64,000 bases of DNA, from positions 124,001 through 188,000 of the forward strand of contig NZ_AUBQ01000004.1 in assembly GCF_000429325.1 (NCBI RefSeq), written 5' to 3'. This DNA is from Fundidesulfovibrio putealis DSM 16056 (GTDB taxonomy: Bacteria; Desulfobacterota; Desulfovibrionia; Desulfovibrionales; Desulfovibrionaceae). This document shows positions 18,379 through 28,279 of this stretch, piece after piece. Every line of letters begins with the position of its first letter. Positions within the stretch are counted from its first letter, which is position 1. A program made the translations under genes and the position numbers. The notes beneath the pieces were generated by a model. That model did no database searches. It saw only the letters and a program-made list of their open reading frames with translations, and was not told the origin of the DNA.

Positions 18379-18411
18379 AAAAACGGCCGGACGCGCCGTG
18401 GCGTCCGGCCG
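18379..18411 (-). terminator. Terminator after the LapA-domain gene
   Basis: On the minus strand a perfect 10-bp stem GGCCGGACGC/GCGTCCGGCC with a 6-base loop is followed by GTTTTTCTC. It lies about 135 bases after the LapA-domain stop codon and about 95 bases before the mutS start. It separates the two minus-strand operons. The rest of the 260-base gap (18286-18546) shows only short GC-rich inverted repeats. Confidence 0.8.
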
Positions 18412-18546
18412 GGAAATGACAAGGGCTCACAGACGCCTGACAGCATCCGGTGATGCGCAGGTCCAGCCGCAGCCGCGAACGCCCCGGGAGAGGCGTCCGC
18501 AAGCTGGCCTGCTGGCAGGGCGAGCCTGCCCGCAGCGTCGGAGAAA

Positions 18547-18924
18547 CTAGGCCTTGGGCTCTTCCTTGGCCTCGGGCTCAGTCTTGGGCGCAAAGACCGG
18601 AGCCGGCGCGGGGGAGGCAACGCTCGACTTGGCCTTCAGGGCGTCAACTTCGGACTGGAGGCTCTGGGCCTTCGACTGGGCTTCGCGGCAGATGGATCCG
18701 ACGCGGATGCGGTCGATCACGAAGAAGATCGTGCTGAACAACGCGCCAAGCACGAAGAAGACCAGCACCACCAGGTAGAACGGCAGCGGCTGTGCCTGCC
18801 AGTTCAGGGTGAACAGGTTGAACTTCAGCTCCAGAGCCGCAGACAGCTGGGCCTGGTTCTGGACGAAGAAGATCATGAAAACCAGGAAGAACAGCACCAG
18901 CAGGACGAACTTGATGAAACGCAT
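18547..18924 (-). CDS. LapA domain-containing membrane protein
   Basis: The 125-residue protein has two membrane helices (about residues 3-22 and 45-70), a short basic linker, a coiled-coil segment rich in Gln, Ser and Glu (about 78-98), and a Pro/Ala/Glu/Lys-rich tail. This is the layout of LapA/YciS-type proteins, which act at the inner membrane in lipopolysaccharide assembly control in enterobacteria; the role here is inferred only from the fold. GGAGG lies just before the start at 18924. It follows the HIT gene by 14 bases. Confidence 0.75.
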   Translation of the reverse strand: MRFIKFVLLVLFFLVFMIFFVQNQAQLSAALELKFNLFTLNWQAQPLPFYLVVLVFFVLGALFSTIFFVIDRIRVGSICREAQSKAQSLQSEVDALKAKSSVASPAPAPVFAPKTEPEAKEEPKA

Positions 18925-18938
18925 AACCGCCTCCCTCA

Positions 18939-19439
18939 TCAGATGTTGCAAAACGGGGCCGCGCCGTCGAAGCGCGGTTTGATCCTGTCGTATGTGTCGA
19001 GCAGAAGCTCGGGGATCACGTGTGTCTGGCCGAAGACGGCCATGAACGAATTGTCGCCGTTCCAGCGCGGCACCAGCTGGAAGTGCAGGTGCGCCGCGAT
19101 GCCCGATCCGGCGGCCTCGCCCAGGTTCAGGCCGATGTTCACGCCGTGGGGCCTGAACGCGTCCTTCATGACGGCGGTTGCCGCCTGCATGGCAGCCATC
19201 ATCTCAGTGGATTCCTCCGGGGAGAGGTCCGTCAGGCAACTGGTGTGGCGGTACGGGCAGATCATGAGGTGCCCGCTGTTGTAGGGGAACTTGTTCATGA
19301 TCACGTAGCAGTGCCGGGCGCGCGCCAGGACCAGGCGCTCGCGGTCCTCGCCGGTGTGTTCCGGGATGCAGAACACGCAGGCGTCCGGCTTGGGGCCGAG
19401 GATGTAGTTCATCCGCCAGGGAGCCCAGAGCACGTCCAT
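18939..19439 (-). CDS. HIT family nucleotide hydrolase/phosphorylase with His-x-His-x-Gln motif
   Basis: HIT proteins hydrolyse or phosphorolyse dinucleoside polyphosphates and nucleoside phosphoramidates. The 166-residue protein resembles the Ap4A phosphorylase-like group: two cysteines near the N-terminus (CVFC, residues 21-24), NKFPYNSGHLMI near 49-60, and the active-site run HLHFQLVPRW. H117 and H119 are present, but the third position is Q121 instead of the usual His. A Gln there is known from the Ap4A phosphorylase and GalT branches, so transferase or phosphorylase chemistry is possible. Its start codon shares a base with the stop of the upstream gene (TGATG). Confidence 0.85.
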   Translation of the reverse strand: MDVLWAPWRMNYILGPKPDACVFCIPEHTGEDRERLVLARARHCYVIMNKFPYNSGHLMICPYRHTSCLTDLSPEESTEMMAAMQAATAVMKDAFRPHGVNIGLNLGEAAGSGIAAHLHFQLVPRWNGDNSFMAVFGQTHVIPELLLDTYDRIKPRFDGAAPFCNI

Positions 19440-19894
19440 CAGCGCGTCACCAGGGAAGAGGCCAGGGCGAAAGCCTGATCAGCGTCCGAAGCGGCGTGGA
19501 CGCCCTCGATGCCGGACCAGCGGCCAACGGCCACCACGGGGATGCCGGACTTGAGCGCGAGGCCTATCTCGGAAAGGGTGCCCGCGCCGCCCTCGATGGC
19601 CACGGCCACGTCGGCGTTCTTGACCACCAGGAAATTTCGCATGTGCCCAAGCCCCGTGAGGACGGGAACGTCAACGAATTCGTTGGCCTGGGCGAAGTCC
19701 AGGCCGGGGAGGATGCCGATGGTCAAACCGCCTTCGGCCTTGGCTCCCTTGCATGCGGCCCGCTGCACGCCAAAACGCCCTCCGCAGACCAGATCGAATC
19801 CGCTTCGGGCAATGAGTGTACCGAGCCGTTCAGCCACGGCTTCGGTCTCCGGGCCGCACGTACCCGCGCCAATAATGGCGATGCGTTTTTTCAT
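19439..19894 (-). CDS. TIGR00725/LOG-like Rossmann nucleotide-binding protein
   Basis: The 151-residue protein has a Rossmann-like fold: IAIIGAGTCG at the N-terminus, VCGGRFGVQRAACKGAKAEGG around residues 36-56, IGILPG, and the signature AIEGGAGTLSEIGLALK at about 97-113. These features match the TIGR00725 group, relatives of LOG lysine-decarboxylase-like proteins. The biochemical role is unknown. The start at 19894 is preferred because it fits the first beta strand; GGAAAG lies upstream. It heads a three-gene operon with the HIT and LapA genes. Confidence 0.75.
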   Translation of the reverse strand: MKKRIAIIGAGTCGPETEAVAERLGTLIARSGFDLVCGGRFGVQRAACKGAKAEGGLTIGILPGLDFAQANEFVDVPVLTGLGHMRNFLVVKNADVAVAIEGGAGTLSEIGLALKSGIPVVAVGRWSGIEGVHAASDADQAFALASSLVTR

Positions 19895-20010
19895 CCTTAC
19901 TTTCCACCCGCTTGGATTGACCTTCCTACACTTTTGCGGGCGCGAGGGCAAGCCGGAGAGCCGCTTCTGCGGGGCTTGAATGCACGGCTTCTTCAGGGCA
20001 TGGAGGAGCC

Positions 20011-21840
20011 ATGTTTGAATTCGTGCCCAAGGATTTCCCCGCCGACCCCGGCGTGTACCTGATGAAGAACACGCAGGGAAAGGTTCTGTACGTTGGAAAG
20101 GCCGTGAACCTGCGCTCGCGCCTGTCGTCGTATTTTCGCGGCGAGTTGGCCCACCCCAAGACGCGCGCGCTGGTGGCGCGCATCGCGGGCGTGGACATCC
20201 TGGTGACGGCCACGGAGAAAGAGGCCCTGCTTCTGGAAGCGAGCCTCATCAAAAAGCACCGCCCGCACTACAACATCGTGCTGCGCGACGACAAAAGCCA
20301 CATCCTCTTCAAACTGGACAAGACCCACGATTTCCCGAAAATCGCCTTCACCCGCAAGGTGGTGCGCGACGGCTCCACCTATTTCGGCCCGTTCACCTCG
20401 TCCCAGGCCGCCCGCAAGACCTGGAAGGAGCTGAACAAGCTCTTTCCCCTGCGCAAGTGCCGCGACGCCTCCTTCCGAAACCGCGTGCGCCCCTGCCTGT
20501 ATCATTTCATCGGCCAGTGCCTGGCCCCCTGCGTGGGGAACGTGAGCCGGGACGAATATGCCGTGCTGGTCAAGCGTGTGGAGGCGTTCCTGTCCGGACG
20601 CTCAGCCGACGTGCTGAGGCGCGTAGAGCGCGAGATGCTCGACGCTTCCGACGCACTCCTGTTCGAGCGGGCCGCCGAGCTGCGCGATCTGCTCTCGGCC
20701 ATGCGCGCGACAATCGAGGGACAGGCCGCCGTGCTGCCCAACCACCCGGACCTGGACGCAGTGTCAGCCTTCGCGGCGGGCGGTGGCATGGGACTGAGCG
20801 TGCTGTTCGTGCGCCAGGGCAGGCTTCTTGACCGCAAAAACTATTTCTGGCCCGACTTTTCCGAGGATGAGCTTCCCGAGGCCATGCCGAGTTTTCTGGC
20901 CCAGTATTACCGGCCGGAGAGCTTCGTGCCGGGACGCCTGCTCCTCTCCAAACGCCTGATGGCCGCCCTGGGTGAGAACGGCGCGTCCATGACGGAAGAG
21001 GTTCTGGCCGAGAGGCGCGGGGGCAGGGTGGCGATCCGGGGGCCGAAGTCTCCCGAAGAGGAGCAGCTTCTGGAGATCGCCTCGGCCAACGCGGCCCGAG
21101 CCGTGGCCGAGGCTCAGGAGAAAGGGTCGGAGGAGTCCATCCCGTCGCTCTTGGGCAGAAAGCTCCAGGTGGGGCGCGAGATCACGCGCATCGAGGCCGT
21201 GGACGTGTCGCACCTGGGCGGCAAGGGCATGCGCGTGGGCATGGTGGTGTACGATGACGGCCGTTTCGCCAAGGAGGACTACCGCCAGTACGCTTTCCCG
21301 GAGCTTGAGGGCACGGGCGACGACTACGCCGCCCTGGCCCGCTGGGCCGAAAAACGCATCGACTCGGGCGAGCCCTGGCCGGATCTGGTGCTCATCGACG
21401 GCGGCAAGGGGCAGCTGGCCACGGTGGAGCGCACGCTGGCCCAGGCCGGGCTGCCCAACCTGTGGGAGCTCGCCTCCATCGCCAAGGCCGGACACACCAA
21501 AAGCGACATGGAGGAGCGCGTCTTCCGGCCAGGCCGCAAGAACCCTCTGCCGCTTCGGCCAGGCAGCAAGGAGCTGCTCTTCCTGCAGAAGCTGCGTGAC
21601 GAGGTGCACCGCTTCGTCATCGGCAGGCAGCGCCAGGCCAGGAAGAAGACCGGGATGAAAAGCGAGATCATGTCCATCCCTGGAGTCGGTCCCAAGACGG
21701 CCAAGCTTCTCTGGGACAGGTTCGCGACGCTGGATGGCATCCGGGCTGCCACAATAGAGGACTTGCAGGCCGTACCGGGGTTTGGCCCAACCAAGGCGAG
21801 GACAGTTCATCACGCGCTTCATTCGGATGGGGCGCATTGA
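20011..21840 (+). CDS. uvrC: Excinuclease ABC subunit C (UvrC)
   Basis: UvrC makes the two incisions beside DNA damage marked by UvrB. The N-terminal GIY-YIG nuclease domain starts GVYLMKN and LYVGKAVNLRSRLSSYF (residues 12-43). A UvrB-binding UVR helix pair lies near 200-235, the RNase H-like nuclease domain includes RIEAVDVSHLGG (about 395) and LVLIDGGKGQ (about 460), and the C-terminus has paired helix-hairpin-helix motifs (IPGVGPKTAKLL, VPGFGPTKA). The 609 residues are standard length. GGAGG precedes the start. uvrB lies elsewhere in this window. Confidence 0.97.
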   Translation: MFEFVPKDFPADPGVYLMKNTQGKVLYVGKAVNLRSRLSSYFRGELAHPKTRALVARIAGVDILVTATEKEALLLEASLIKKHRPHYNIVLRDDKSHILFKLDKTHDFPKIAFTRKVVRDGSTYFGPFTSSQAARKTWKELNKLFPLRKCRDASFRNRVRPCLYHFIGQCLAPCVGNVSRDEYAVLVKRVEAFLSGRSADVLRRVEREMLDASDALLFERAAELRDLLSAMRATIEGQAAVLPNHPDLDAVSAFAAGGGMGLSVLFVRQGRLLDRKNYFWPDFSEDELPEAMPSFLAQYYRPESFVPGRLLLSKRLMAALGENGASMTEEVLAERRGGRVAIRGPKSPEEEQLLEIASANAARAVAEAQEKGSEESIPSLLGRKLQVGREITRIEAVDVSHLGGKGMRVGMVVYDDGRFAKEDYRQYAFPELEGTGDDYAALARWAEKRIDSGEPWPDLVLIDGGKGQLATVERTLAQAGLPNLWELASIAKAGHTKSDMEERVFRPGRKNPLPLRPGSKELLFLQKLRDEVHRFVIGRQRQARKKTGMKSEIMSIPGVGPKTAKLLWDRFATLDGIRAATIEDLQAVPGFGPTKARTVHHALHSDGAH

Positions 21841-21895
21841 TTTTTCGGGAAAAAGCCTGTATCCGCGCTTCGTCACGCCACGCCAAGGAGTCCCC

Positions 21896-22582
21896 ATGCC
21901 CCGCTTCGAGCGGCTGCGCGAGCTTGTGTCCGGCCTTGATCCCGAACACGTCTACCGCACCATTTACGACGAGAATCTCTGCCCGGTCATCAATGGGACC
22001 GAACCGCTGGATCCCCAGGGCCTCGACGATTTCCGCAAAGTGGATTTCTCGGGCAAGAACGTGGTGGACCTGGGGTGCAACTTCGGCTTTTTCGCCTTCG
22101 AGGCCAGACGCCTCGGGGCGGCCAGCGTCCTGGCCGTGGACCGGGCCGAGAAGGTGCTGGAGGGCGCGTGCATGCTCAAGAGCATCTTCGACATGGACGG
22201 CGTGGACTTTCTTGCCTGCGACATCGAGACCCCCGACAACTGCCTCGCCGGGCGCACCTTCGACATCGCCATGCTGGTGGAATTCATCGGCAAGACTTTC
22301 GTGCGCCAAGGCTTCATCCCCGCGACCCTGACCTTCCTGGAGCAGCTCTCACGCAAGGAACTCGTGGTTTCGGTGCAGAAGACCTACATGATCCGCAAAG
22401 AACTCGGCTCCACCGTGGAAGAGATGCGCCGCCACTATCCGGAAGCCTACCTTCAGGGGGGCGACGTGCTGGTGCTGGATTACGTGCGCGATTTCTTCAA
22501 GGACCGCTGGAACATCGAAATGTTGTCAGACCTTTGCGATGGCTACGAGAAACCTCGAAAATTTTTGCGGATGTATAGATAA
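21896..22582 (+). CDS. Class I SAM-dependent methyltransferase
   Basis: The 228-residue protein carries SAM motif I as VVDLGCNFGFFAF near residues 54-66, followed by an acidic residue after the next strand (LAVDRAEK), and then DIAMLVEF. The target molecule is unknown. I chose the ATG at 21896 because AAGGAG lies 6 bases upstream. An ATG at 21827, inside the end of uvrC, would add 23 residues that also read like protein and cannot be excluded. It follows uvrC on the same strand and may be co-transcribed. Confidence 0.75.
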   Translation: MPRFERLRELVSGLDPEHVYRTIYDENLCPVINGTEPLDPQGLDDFRKVDFSGKNVVDLGCNFGFFAFEARRLGAASVLAVDRAEKVLEGACMLKSIFDMDGVDFLACDIETPDNCLAGRTFDIAMLVEFIGKTFVRQGFIPATLTFLEQLSRKELVVSVQKTYMIRKELGSTVEEMRRHYPEAYLQGGDVLVLDYVRDFFKDRWNIEMLSDLCDGYEKPRKFLRMYR

Positions 22583-23194
22583 ATCCGCTTCCGGGCTTCC
22601 TCTTCCTGGCGCGATGAGGTACTGTTGTGCCTGATCGCTCATTTGAAGGAGGTCCGTATGTTTGCAATCCGTGCGGTCGTCGCCCTTCTTCCGCTCGTCC
22701 TCATCCTGCTTGTGTTGCTGTCGGGACCGGCTTTGCCGTAACGTTTCACACAGAACATATACGGAAAACCGGCTCCGGTTCAGGAGCAGATGCAGAATGG
22801 CGAGAGAGACAATCCGTGAAGGAATCCTCTCGGCAGGTGAGAAAATAGGCGCGCTCCGGCTGTCCAACTGAAGCACGCCCGTGAATGTCGCGTTGCCGCC
22901 CTGCAGCGGCGGGATGGAGCTTTTTTGTTTCAAACGCGGTCAGAACGTCCGACCATCACTCCTCTCTATTACCCTGCAATAATCCCCGTTCGTTCCGATC
23001 CCAGCGATCCATCAGGGCCGTGCCGACCCATACTTGCCTGTGGCGGCAGCTGGCCGCTTCCCGCTGAACCGGCAAGTGCGATCCAAGCTCTGTCCTGATG
23101 CGGCTCTGTCCTGAATGCTCAGACGCCCCGAACACATTCCTGTCTTCCGTTCAGGCACTTCAGGGATTGCTTCGGCGGCAAGGCAAACCCGGCC
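22583..23194. other. Gene-poor gap of about 610 bases
   Basis: This stretch lies between convergent genes and has no long coding frame that I believe. It holds one small hydrophobic ORF with an ideal ribosome-binding site (22658-22741) and a short hairpin GCCGC/GCGGC near 22898 followed by a run of T at about 22921. The remaining open frames on both strands are low-complexity shadows. It could contain a decayed gene or a small RNA, but nothing in the sequence establishes either. Confidence 0.5.
22658..22741 (+). CDS. Small hydrophobic peptide, 27 residues
   Basis: AAGGAGG lies 5 bases upstream of an ATG that opens a 27-codon frame ending in TAA. The peptide has a basic N-terminus (MFAIR) and then one uninterrupted hydrophobic helix rich in Val and Leu, ending SGPALP. 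It could be a single-span membrane miniprotein or toxin-like peptide. It could also be the signal peptide of a larger exported protein that is now frameshifted, because the sequence right after it stays open in another frame for about 35 codons. The ribosome-binding site is the main support. Confidence 0.5.
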   Translation: MFAIRAVVALLPLVLILLVLLSGPALP

Positions 23195-23923
23195 TCAGTC
23201 GCAGCCGCAATCCTCGCTGAAGATGTTTCTCTCCAGGGTGATGCTCTGTCCGGGCTCGCAGTGCACCAGGGTGGTCTCCACCCCCAGATCGTCAAGCGCC
23301 AGTCCGAAGGCGCGCGTGTTCTTCTCCAGCACCGGGAAGGTCCCCCAGTGCATGGGCAGCACGCGCTTGCAGCGCAAAAGCTTGCAGGCCACCGCCCCCT
23401 GGCGCGCGTCCATGGTGAAGGTTCCGCCCACGGGCAACAGCGCCATGTCGATGGGGAAGAGCTTCCCGTAAATCTCCATGGTGGCGAAGATGGCCGTATC
23501 GCCCGCGTGGTAGAGCGTGTATCCGTCCCCCAAAGTCAGCACGTAGCCCACAGGCAGGCCGGATTCGCTGGAGTGCACGGCCTGGACCATGGTGGCCTTG
23601 ACGCTGCCGAGCATGATGCTGCCGCCGATGTTGATGCCGATGCCGTTCACCACCTGGCTTTGCGGCAGCCCCTGGCTCACCAGCTTGGTGCAGGTCTCCA
23701 CGATGGCCAGAAGCTTGGCCCCGGTGGCCTTGCAGATGTCCAGGGCCTGCCCGATGTGGTCGCCGTGGTCGTGGGTGACCAGCACGTAATCAACCGATGT
23801 CAGGTCCTTGGAGGCCAGGGCGGCGGAGGGGTTGCCGTCGAAGAAGGGGTCTATGAGGATCGTCAGGCCGTCGGTGCGCAGTGTGAAGTTGGAATGGCCG
23901 TTCCAGGTGAGTTCGTGGCGCAT
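23195..23923 (-). CDS. Metal-dependent hydrolase, metallo-beta-lactamase fold (UPF0173 type)
   Basis: The 242-residue protein starts with the family motif WNGHSNF (residues 6-12, the GHS/GHA pattern) and carries the metal-binding motif THDHGDHIG at about 50-58. Further ligands fit YHAGDTAIF near 148-156 and PMHWGTFP near 196-203. This is the arrangement of UPF0173/YtkL-like hydrolases; substrates are not known. The protein ends in the cysteine-rich tail EDCGCD. The start at 23923 has GGAG before it; the longer open frame upstream is not supported. Confidence 0.85.
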   Translation of the reverse strand: MRHELTWNGHSNFTLRTDGLTILIDPFFDGNPSAALASKDLTSVDYVLVTHDHGDHIGQALDICKATGAKLLAIVETCTKLVSQGLPQSQVVNGIGINIGGSIMLGSVKATMVQAVHSSESGLPVGYVLTLGDGYTLYHAGDTAIFATMEIYGKLFPIDMALLPVGGTFTMDARQGAVACKLLRCKRVLPMHWGTFPVLEKNTRAFGLALDDLGVETTLVHCEPGQSITLERNIFSEDCGCD

Positions 23924-24049
23924 GGAGGTTCTCCTCTCGGGATTCTTGAAGTCTTGTGCAACGCGGTTCTCTTGCCGCATCTCCTGTGTATGAGACAGGA
24001 AAATCACGGAGATGCCGGGACACGGCTCCGTGTTTCCAGTCGGACGGCG

Positions 24050-24619
24050 CTAGCCGTCTTTCCAGCGTTTGCCAAGGCCGTGCGGGATGTCCAGAAGGTC
24101 CAGGACGCGCGCGGCAACGAAATCCGTCAGGTCCTCGATGGTCTGGGGGCGCGAGTAGAATCCCGGACAGGCGGGCATGATTGCGGCTCCGGCCTGTTTG
24201 GCGGCCAGGAGGTTTCGCAGGTGAATCTCGTTGAAAGGGGCCTCGCGCGGCACCAGCACCAGCTTGCGCCCTTCCTTGAGGGTGACGTCCGCCGCCCGGT
24301 GGATCAGGTTCGAGCCGAGCCCGCCCGCGATGGCCGCAAGCGAAGCCATGGAGCAGGGGCATACGATCATCCCGGCGTGCCGCCAGGAGCCGCTGGCCGG
24401 GCCTGCCGCCAGGTCGTGCTGGGAGTAGGCCGCCGTGGCCATGGCCGCGAGTTCGTCCGCCTGGACGTCGGACTCCAACGCCAGGACCTGCTTGGCCGCT
24501 TCGGACAGGATGAGGTGCAGTTCCAGTTCGGGATTTTCGGATATTTCGCGGGCCAGCGTCACGGCGTAGGGCATGCCGGATGCGCCGGTCACGGCCAAGA
24601 CTATGCGTTTGATGCTCAT
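24050..24619 (-). CDS. ubiX: Flavin prenyltransferase UbiX
   Basis: The enzyme prenylates FMN to make the cofactor of UbiD-type decarboxylases. The 189-residue protein has the N-terminal FMN-binding strand and loop IVLAVTGASGMPYAV (about residues 6-20), the CPCSMASLAAIAGG segment near 100, the VLVPREAPFNEIHLRNL motif at about 130-147 and AAIMPACPGFYSRP near 156. The start at 24619 gives the usual N-terminus. There is no ubiD in the window. The ribosome-binding site is weak. Confidence 0.93.
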   Translation of the reverse strand: MSIKRIVLAVTGASGMPYAVTLAREISENPELELHLILSEAAKQVLALESDVQADELAAMATAAYSQHDLAAGPASGSWRHAGMIVCPCSMASLAAIAGGLGSNLIHRAADVTLKEGRKLVLVPREAPFNEIHLRNLLAAKQAGAAIMPACPGFYSRPQTIEDLTDFVAARVLDLLDIPHGLGKRWKDG

Positions 24620-24808
24620 GAAGCGATTATATCCTGGCCTCCTGGGAAGTCCAGGGCCGTTTTTGGGCGTCTTGCCTGCACATGTTTTTTTCAGTAAATG
24701 ATAATCCTGCCGAGTTGGGGTTCGCATGTTTCCTATCCCGGCTCGACAACCTTCGATAACGACTTATCTCATGGGCCGTAAGGCCTTGCTGCGATGGAGC
24801 CGAGACAT

Positions 24809-25123
24809 ATGACAGACCATTTTCACCAGGATGAATTCGAATCCGGCACCGGACTCAAGGAAGAGCTCCGGGAACCGAAAAAATACAAAGTGCTCCTGCA
24901 TAATGACGACTACACCACCATGGAGTTCGTCATCCAGGTGCTCATGACCGTCTTCCACAAGACGGAGTCCGAGGCCACCCAGATCATGCTGGCCGTCCAC
25001 AAGAACGGTCAGGGCCTGTGCGGGGTGTTCACGGCCGAAGTGGCCGAAACCAAGGTGGTTGCGGTGCGCCAATTGGCCCGCCAGGGCGGATATCCGCTCA
25101 AGTGCACCATGGAAGAGGAATAG
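24809..25123 (+). CDS. clpS: ATP-dependent Clp protease adaptor ClpS
   Basis: ClpS binds N-degron substrates (N-terminal Leu, Phe, Tyr, Trp) and hands them to ClpA. The 104-residue protein has a flexible N-terminal extension and the binding-pocket motif LHNDDYTTMEFVI (about residues 31-43). The ATG at 24809 is chosen because GGAG lies 9 bases upstream; an ATG at 24794 has none. The stop codon touches the clpA start, so the two genes are translationally linked. This is the first gene of an operon that also carries aat, the enzyme creating N-degrons. Confidence 0.95.
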   Translation: MTDHFHQDEFESGTGLKEELREPKKYKVLLHNDDYTTMEFVIQVLMTVFHKTESEATQIMLAVHKNGQGLCGVFTAEVAETKVVAVRQLARQGGYPLKCTMEEE

Positions 25124-27421
<2,298 letters not shown>

Positions 27422-27422
27422 T

Positions 27423-27554
27423 GTGACGTTCTCGAAATGTGTTCATACAATGTATGAACCTAAACGAAGAGAACCATTTGTTTTGCTTTTGAAAAATATG
27501 TTGCTGTTTGTCAAGAACGCGACACCGACGCCAACCGGCTTGGTACGGTCGTGA
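27423..27554 (+). CDS. Unannotated small protein between clpA and aat, 43 residues
   Basis: A GTG one base after the clpA stop, with AAAGG 6 bases before it, opens a 43-codon frame that ends in a TGA overlapping the aat GTG (GTGA). An ATG at 27450 would give 34 residues. The peptide is basic at the start (MYEPKRREPF) followed by a short hydrophobic stretch (VLLLKNMLLFVKNA). A segment at 55470-55547 encodes a related peptide: 16 of 26 residues are identical, without gaps, and many changes are silent or conservative. No function can be assigned. Coupling at both ends argues that it is a real gene. Confidence 0.65.
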   Translation: MTFSKCVHTMYEPKRREPFVLLLKNMLLFVKNATPTPTGLVRS

Positions 27555-28279
27555 TAACCTTGCTGGGCTCCACCATCGGATTCCCGGACCCGGAGACCGC
27601 CGACCCAGGCGGTCTCCTGGCCGTGGGGGGAGACCTGTCCGTGCCTCGGCTCGTTGAAGCTTACCGCCGGGGCATCTTTCCCTGGTACAACGACGAGCAC
27701 CCCATCCTGTGGTGGGCTCCGGACCCCAGGCCCATCCTGCGCCCCAAAGACCTGACGCTCGATTCGCGTTTTCGCCGTTACCTTCGCAACCATCCTTTCC
27801 AAGTGAGTGTTGATACCGATTTCCAGGCGGTCATCAGCGCCTGCGCCGTGATGTATCGGCCCGGACAAGGCGGCACCTGGATAACCGACGATATGATCCG
27901 CGCCTACGTGCGCCTGCATCTGGCCGGATACGCCCACAGCGTGGAGTGCCGCCTGGACGGGGAGTTGGTGGGCGCGATCTACGGCGTAGCAGTGGGGCGG
28001 GCCTTCTTCGGCGAGTCCATGTTCCATGAGGAGGGCAACGCATCCAAAGTCGCCTTCGCACATCTGGTCTGGCTGCTCAGGGACCTGAAATACCCGTTCA
28101 TGGATTGCCAGCAGGCCACACCGCACGTGATGCGATTCGGAGCGCGCGAGGTGCCGCGCAGGCAATTCACCCGCCTGGTGCGGGAGGCCACGGCCATGGA
28201 GCATGAGCGCGAAGGCTGGCGCGCCCCTGCCTGGTGGAACGATCCGGCTGCCAGAAAGGAGGCCCTGCGTGAGCGTTGA
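27551..28279 (+). CDS. aat: Leucyl/phenylalanyl-tRNA--protein transferase (Aat)
   Basis: Aat adds Leu or Phe to proteins with N-terminal Lys or Arg, making N-degrons for ClpS-ClpA. The 242-residue protein shows the family features GGLLAVGGDL near residue 20, YRRGIFPWY near 37, WITDDM near 114, YGVAVGRAFFGESMF near 144 and the TPHVMRFGA segment near 195. The GTG start lies in a GTGA overlap with the small upstream ORF and has no ribosome-binding site of its own, so its translation is probably coupled. The last 11 bases overlap the next gene. Confidence 0.95.
   Translation: MITLLGSTIGFPDPETADPGGLLAVGGDLSVPRLVEAYRRGIFPWYNDEHPILWWAPDPRPILRPKDLTLDSRFRRYLRNHPFQVSVDTDFQAVISACAVMYRPGQGGTWITDDMIRAYVRLHLAGYAHSVECRLDGELVGAIYGVAVGRAFFGESMFHEEGNASKVAFAHLVWLLRDLKYPFMDCQQATPHVMRFGAREVPRRQFTRLVREATAMEHEREGWRAPAWWNDPAARKEALRER

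Noticed and set aside
22526-22933. 135-codon minus-strand frame in the gap after the methyltransferase
   Set aside because: It overlaps the end of the methyltransferase gene and the small ORF antisense, has no ribosome-binding site, and shows no family features.
23088-23117. Two tandem copies of CTCTGTCCTGA
   Set aside because: Only two short copies, and no wider repeat pattern; this can occur by chance.
24619-24660. TATAAT on the minus strand just before ubiX as a promoter -10 box
   Set aside because: There is no convincing -35 at the right distance, and transcription from it would give an almost leaderless mRNA.
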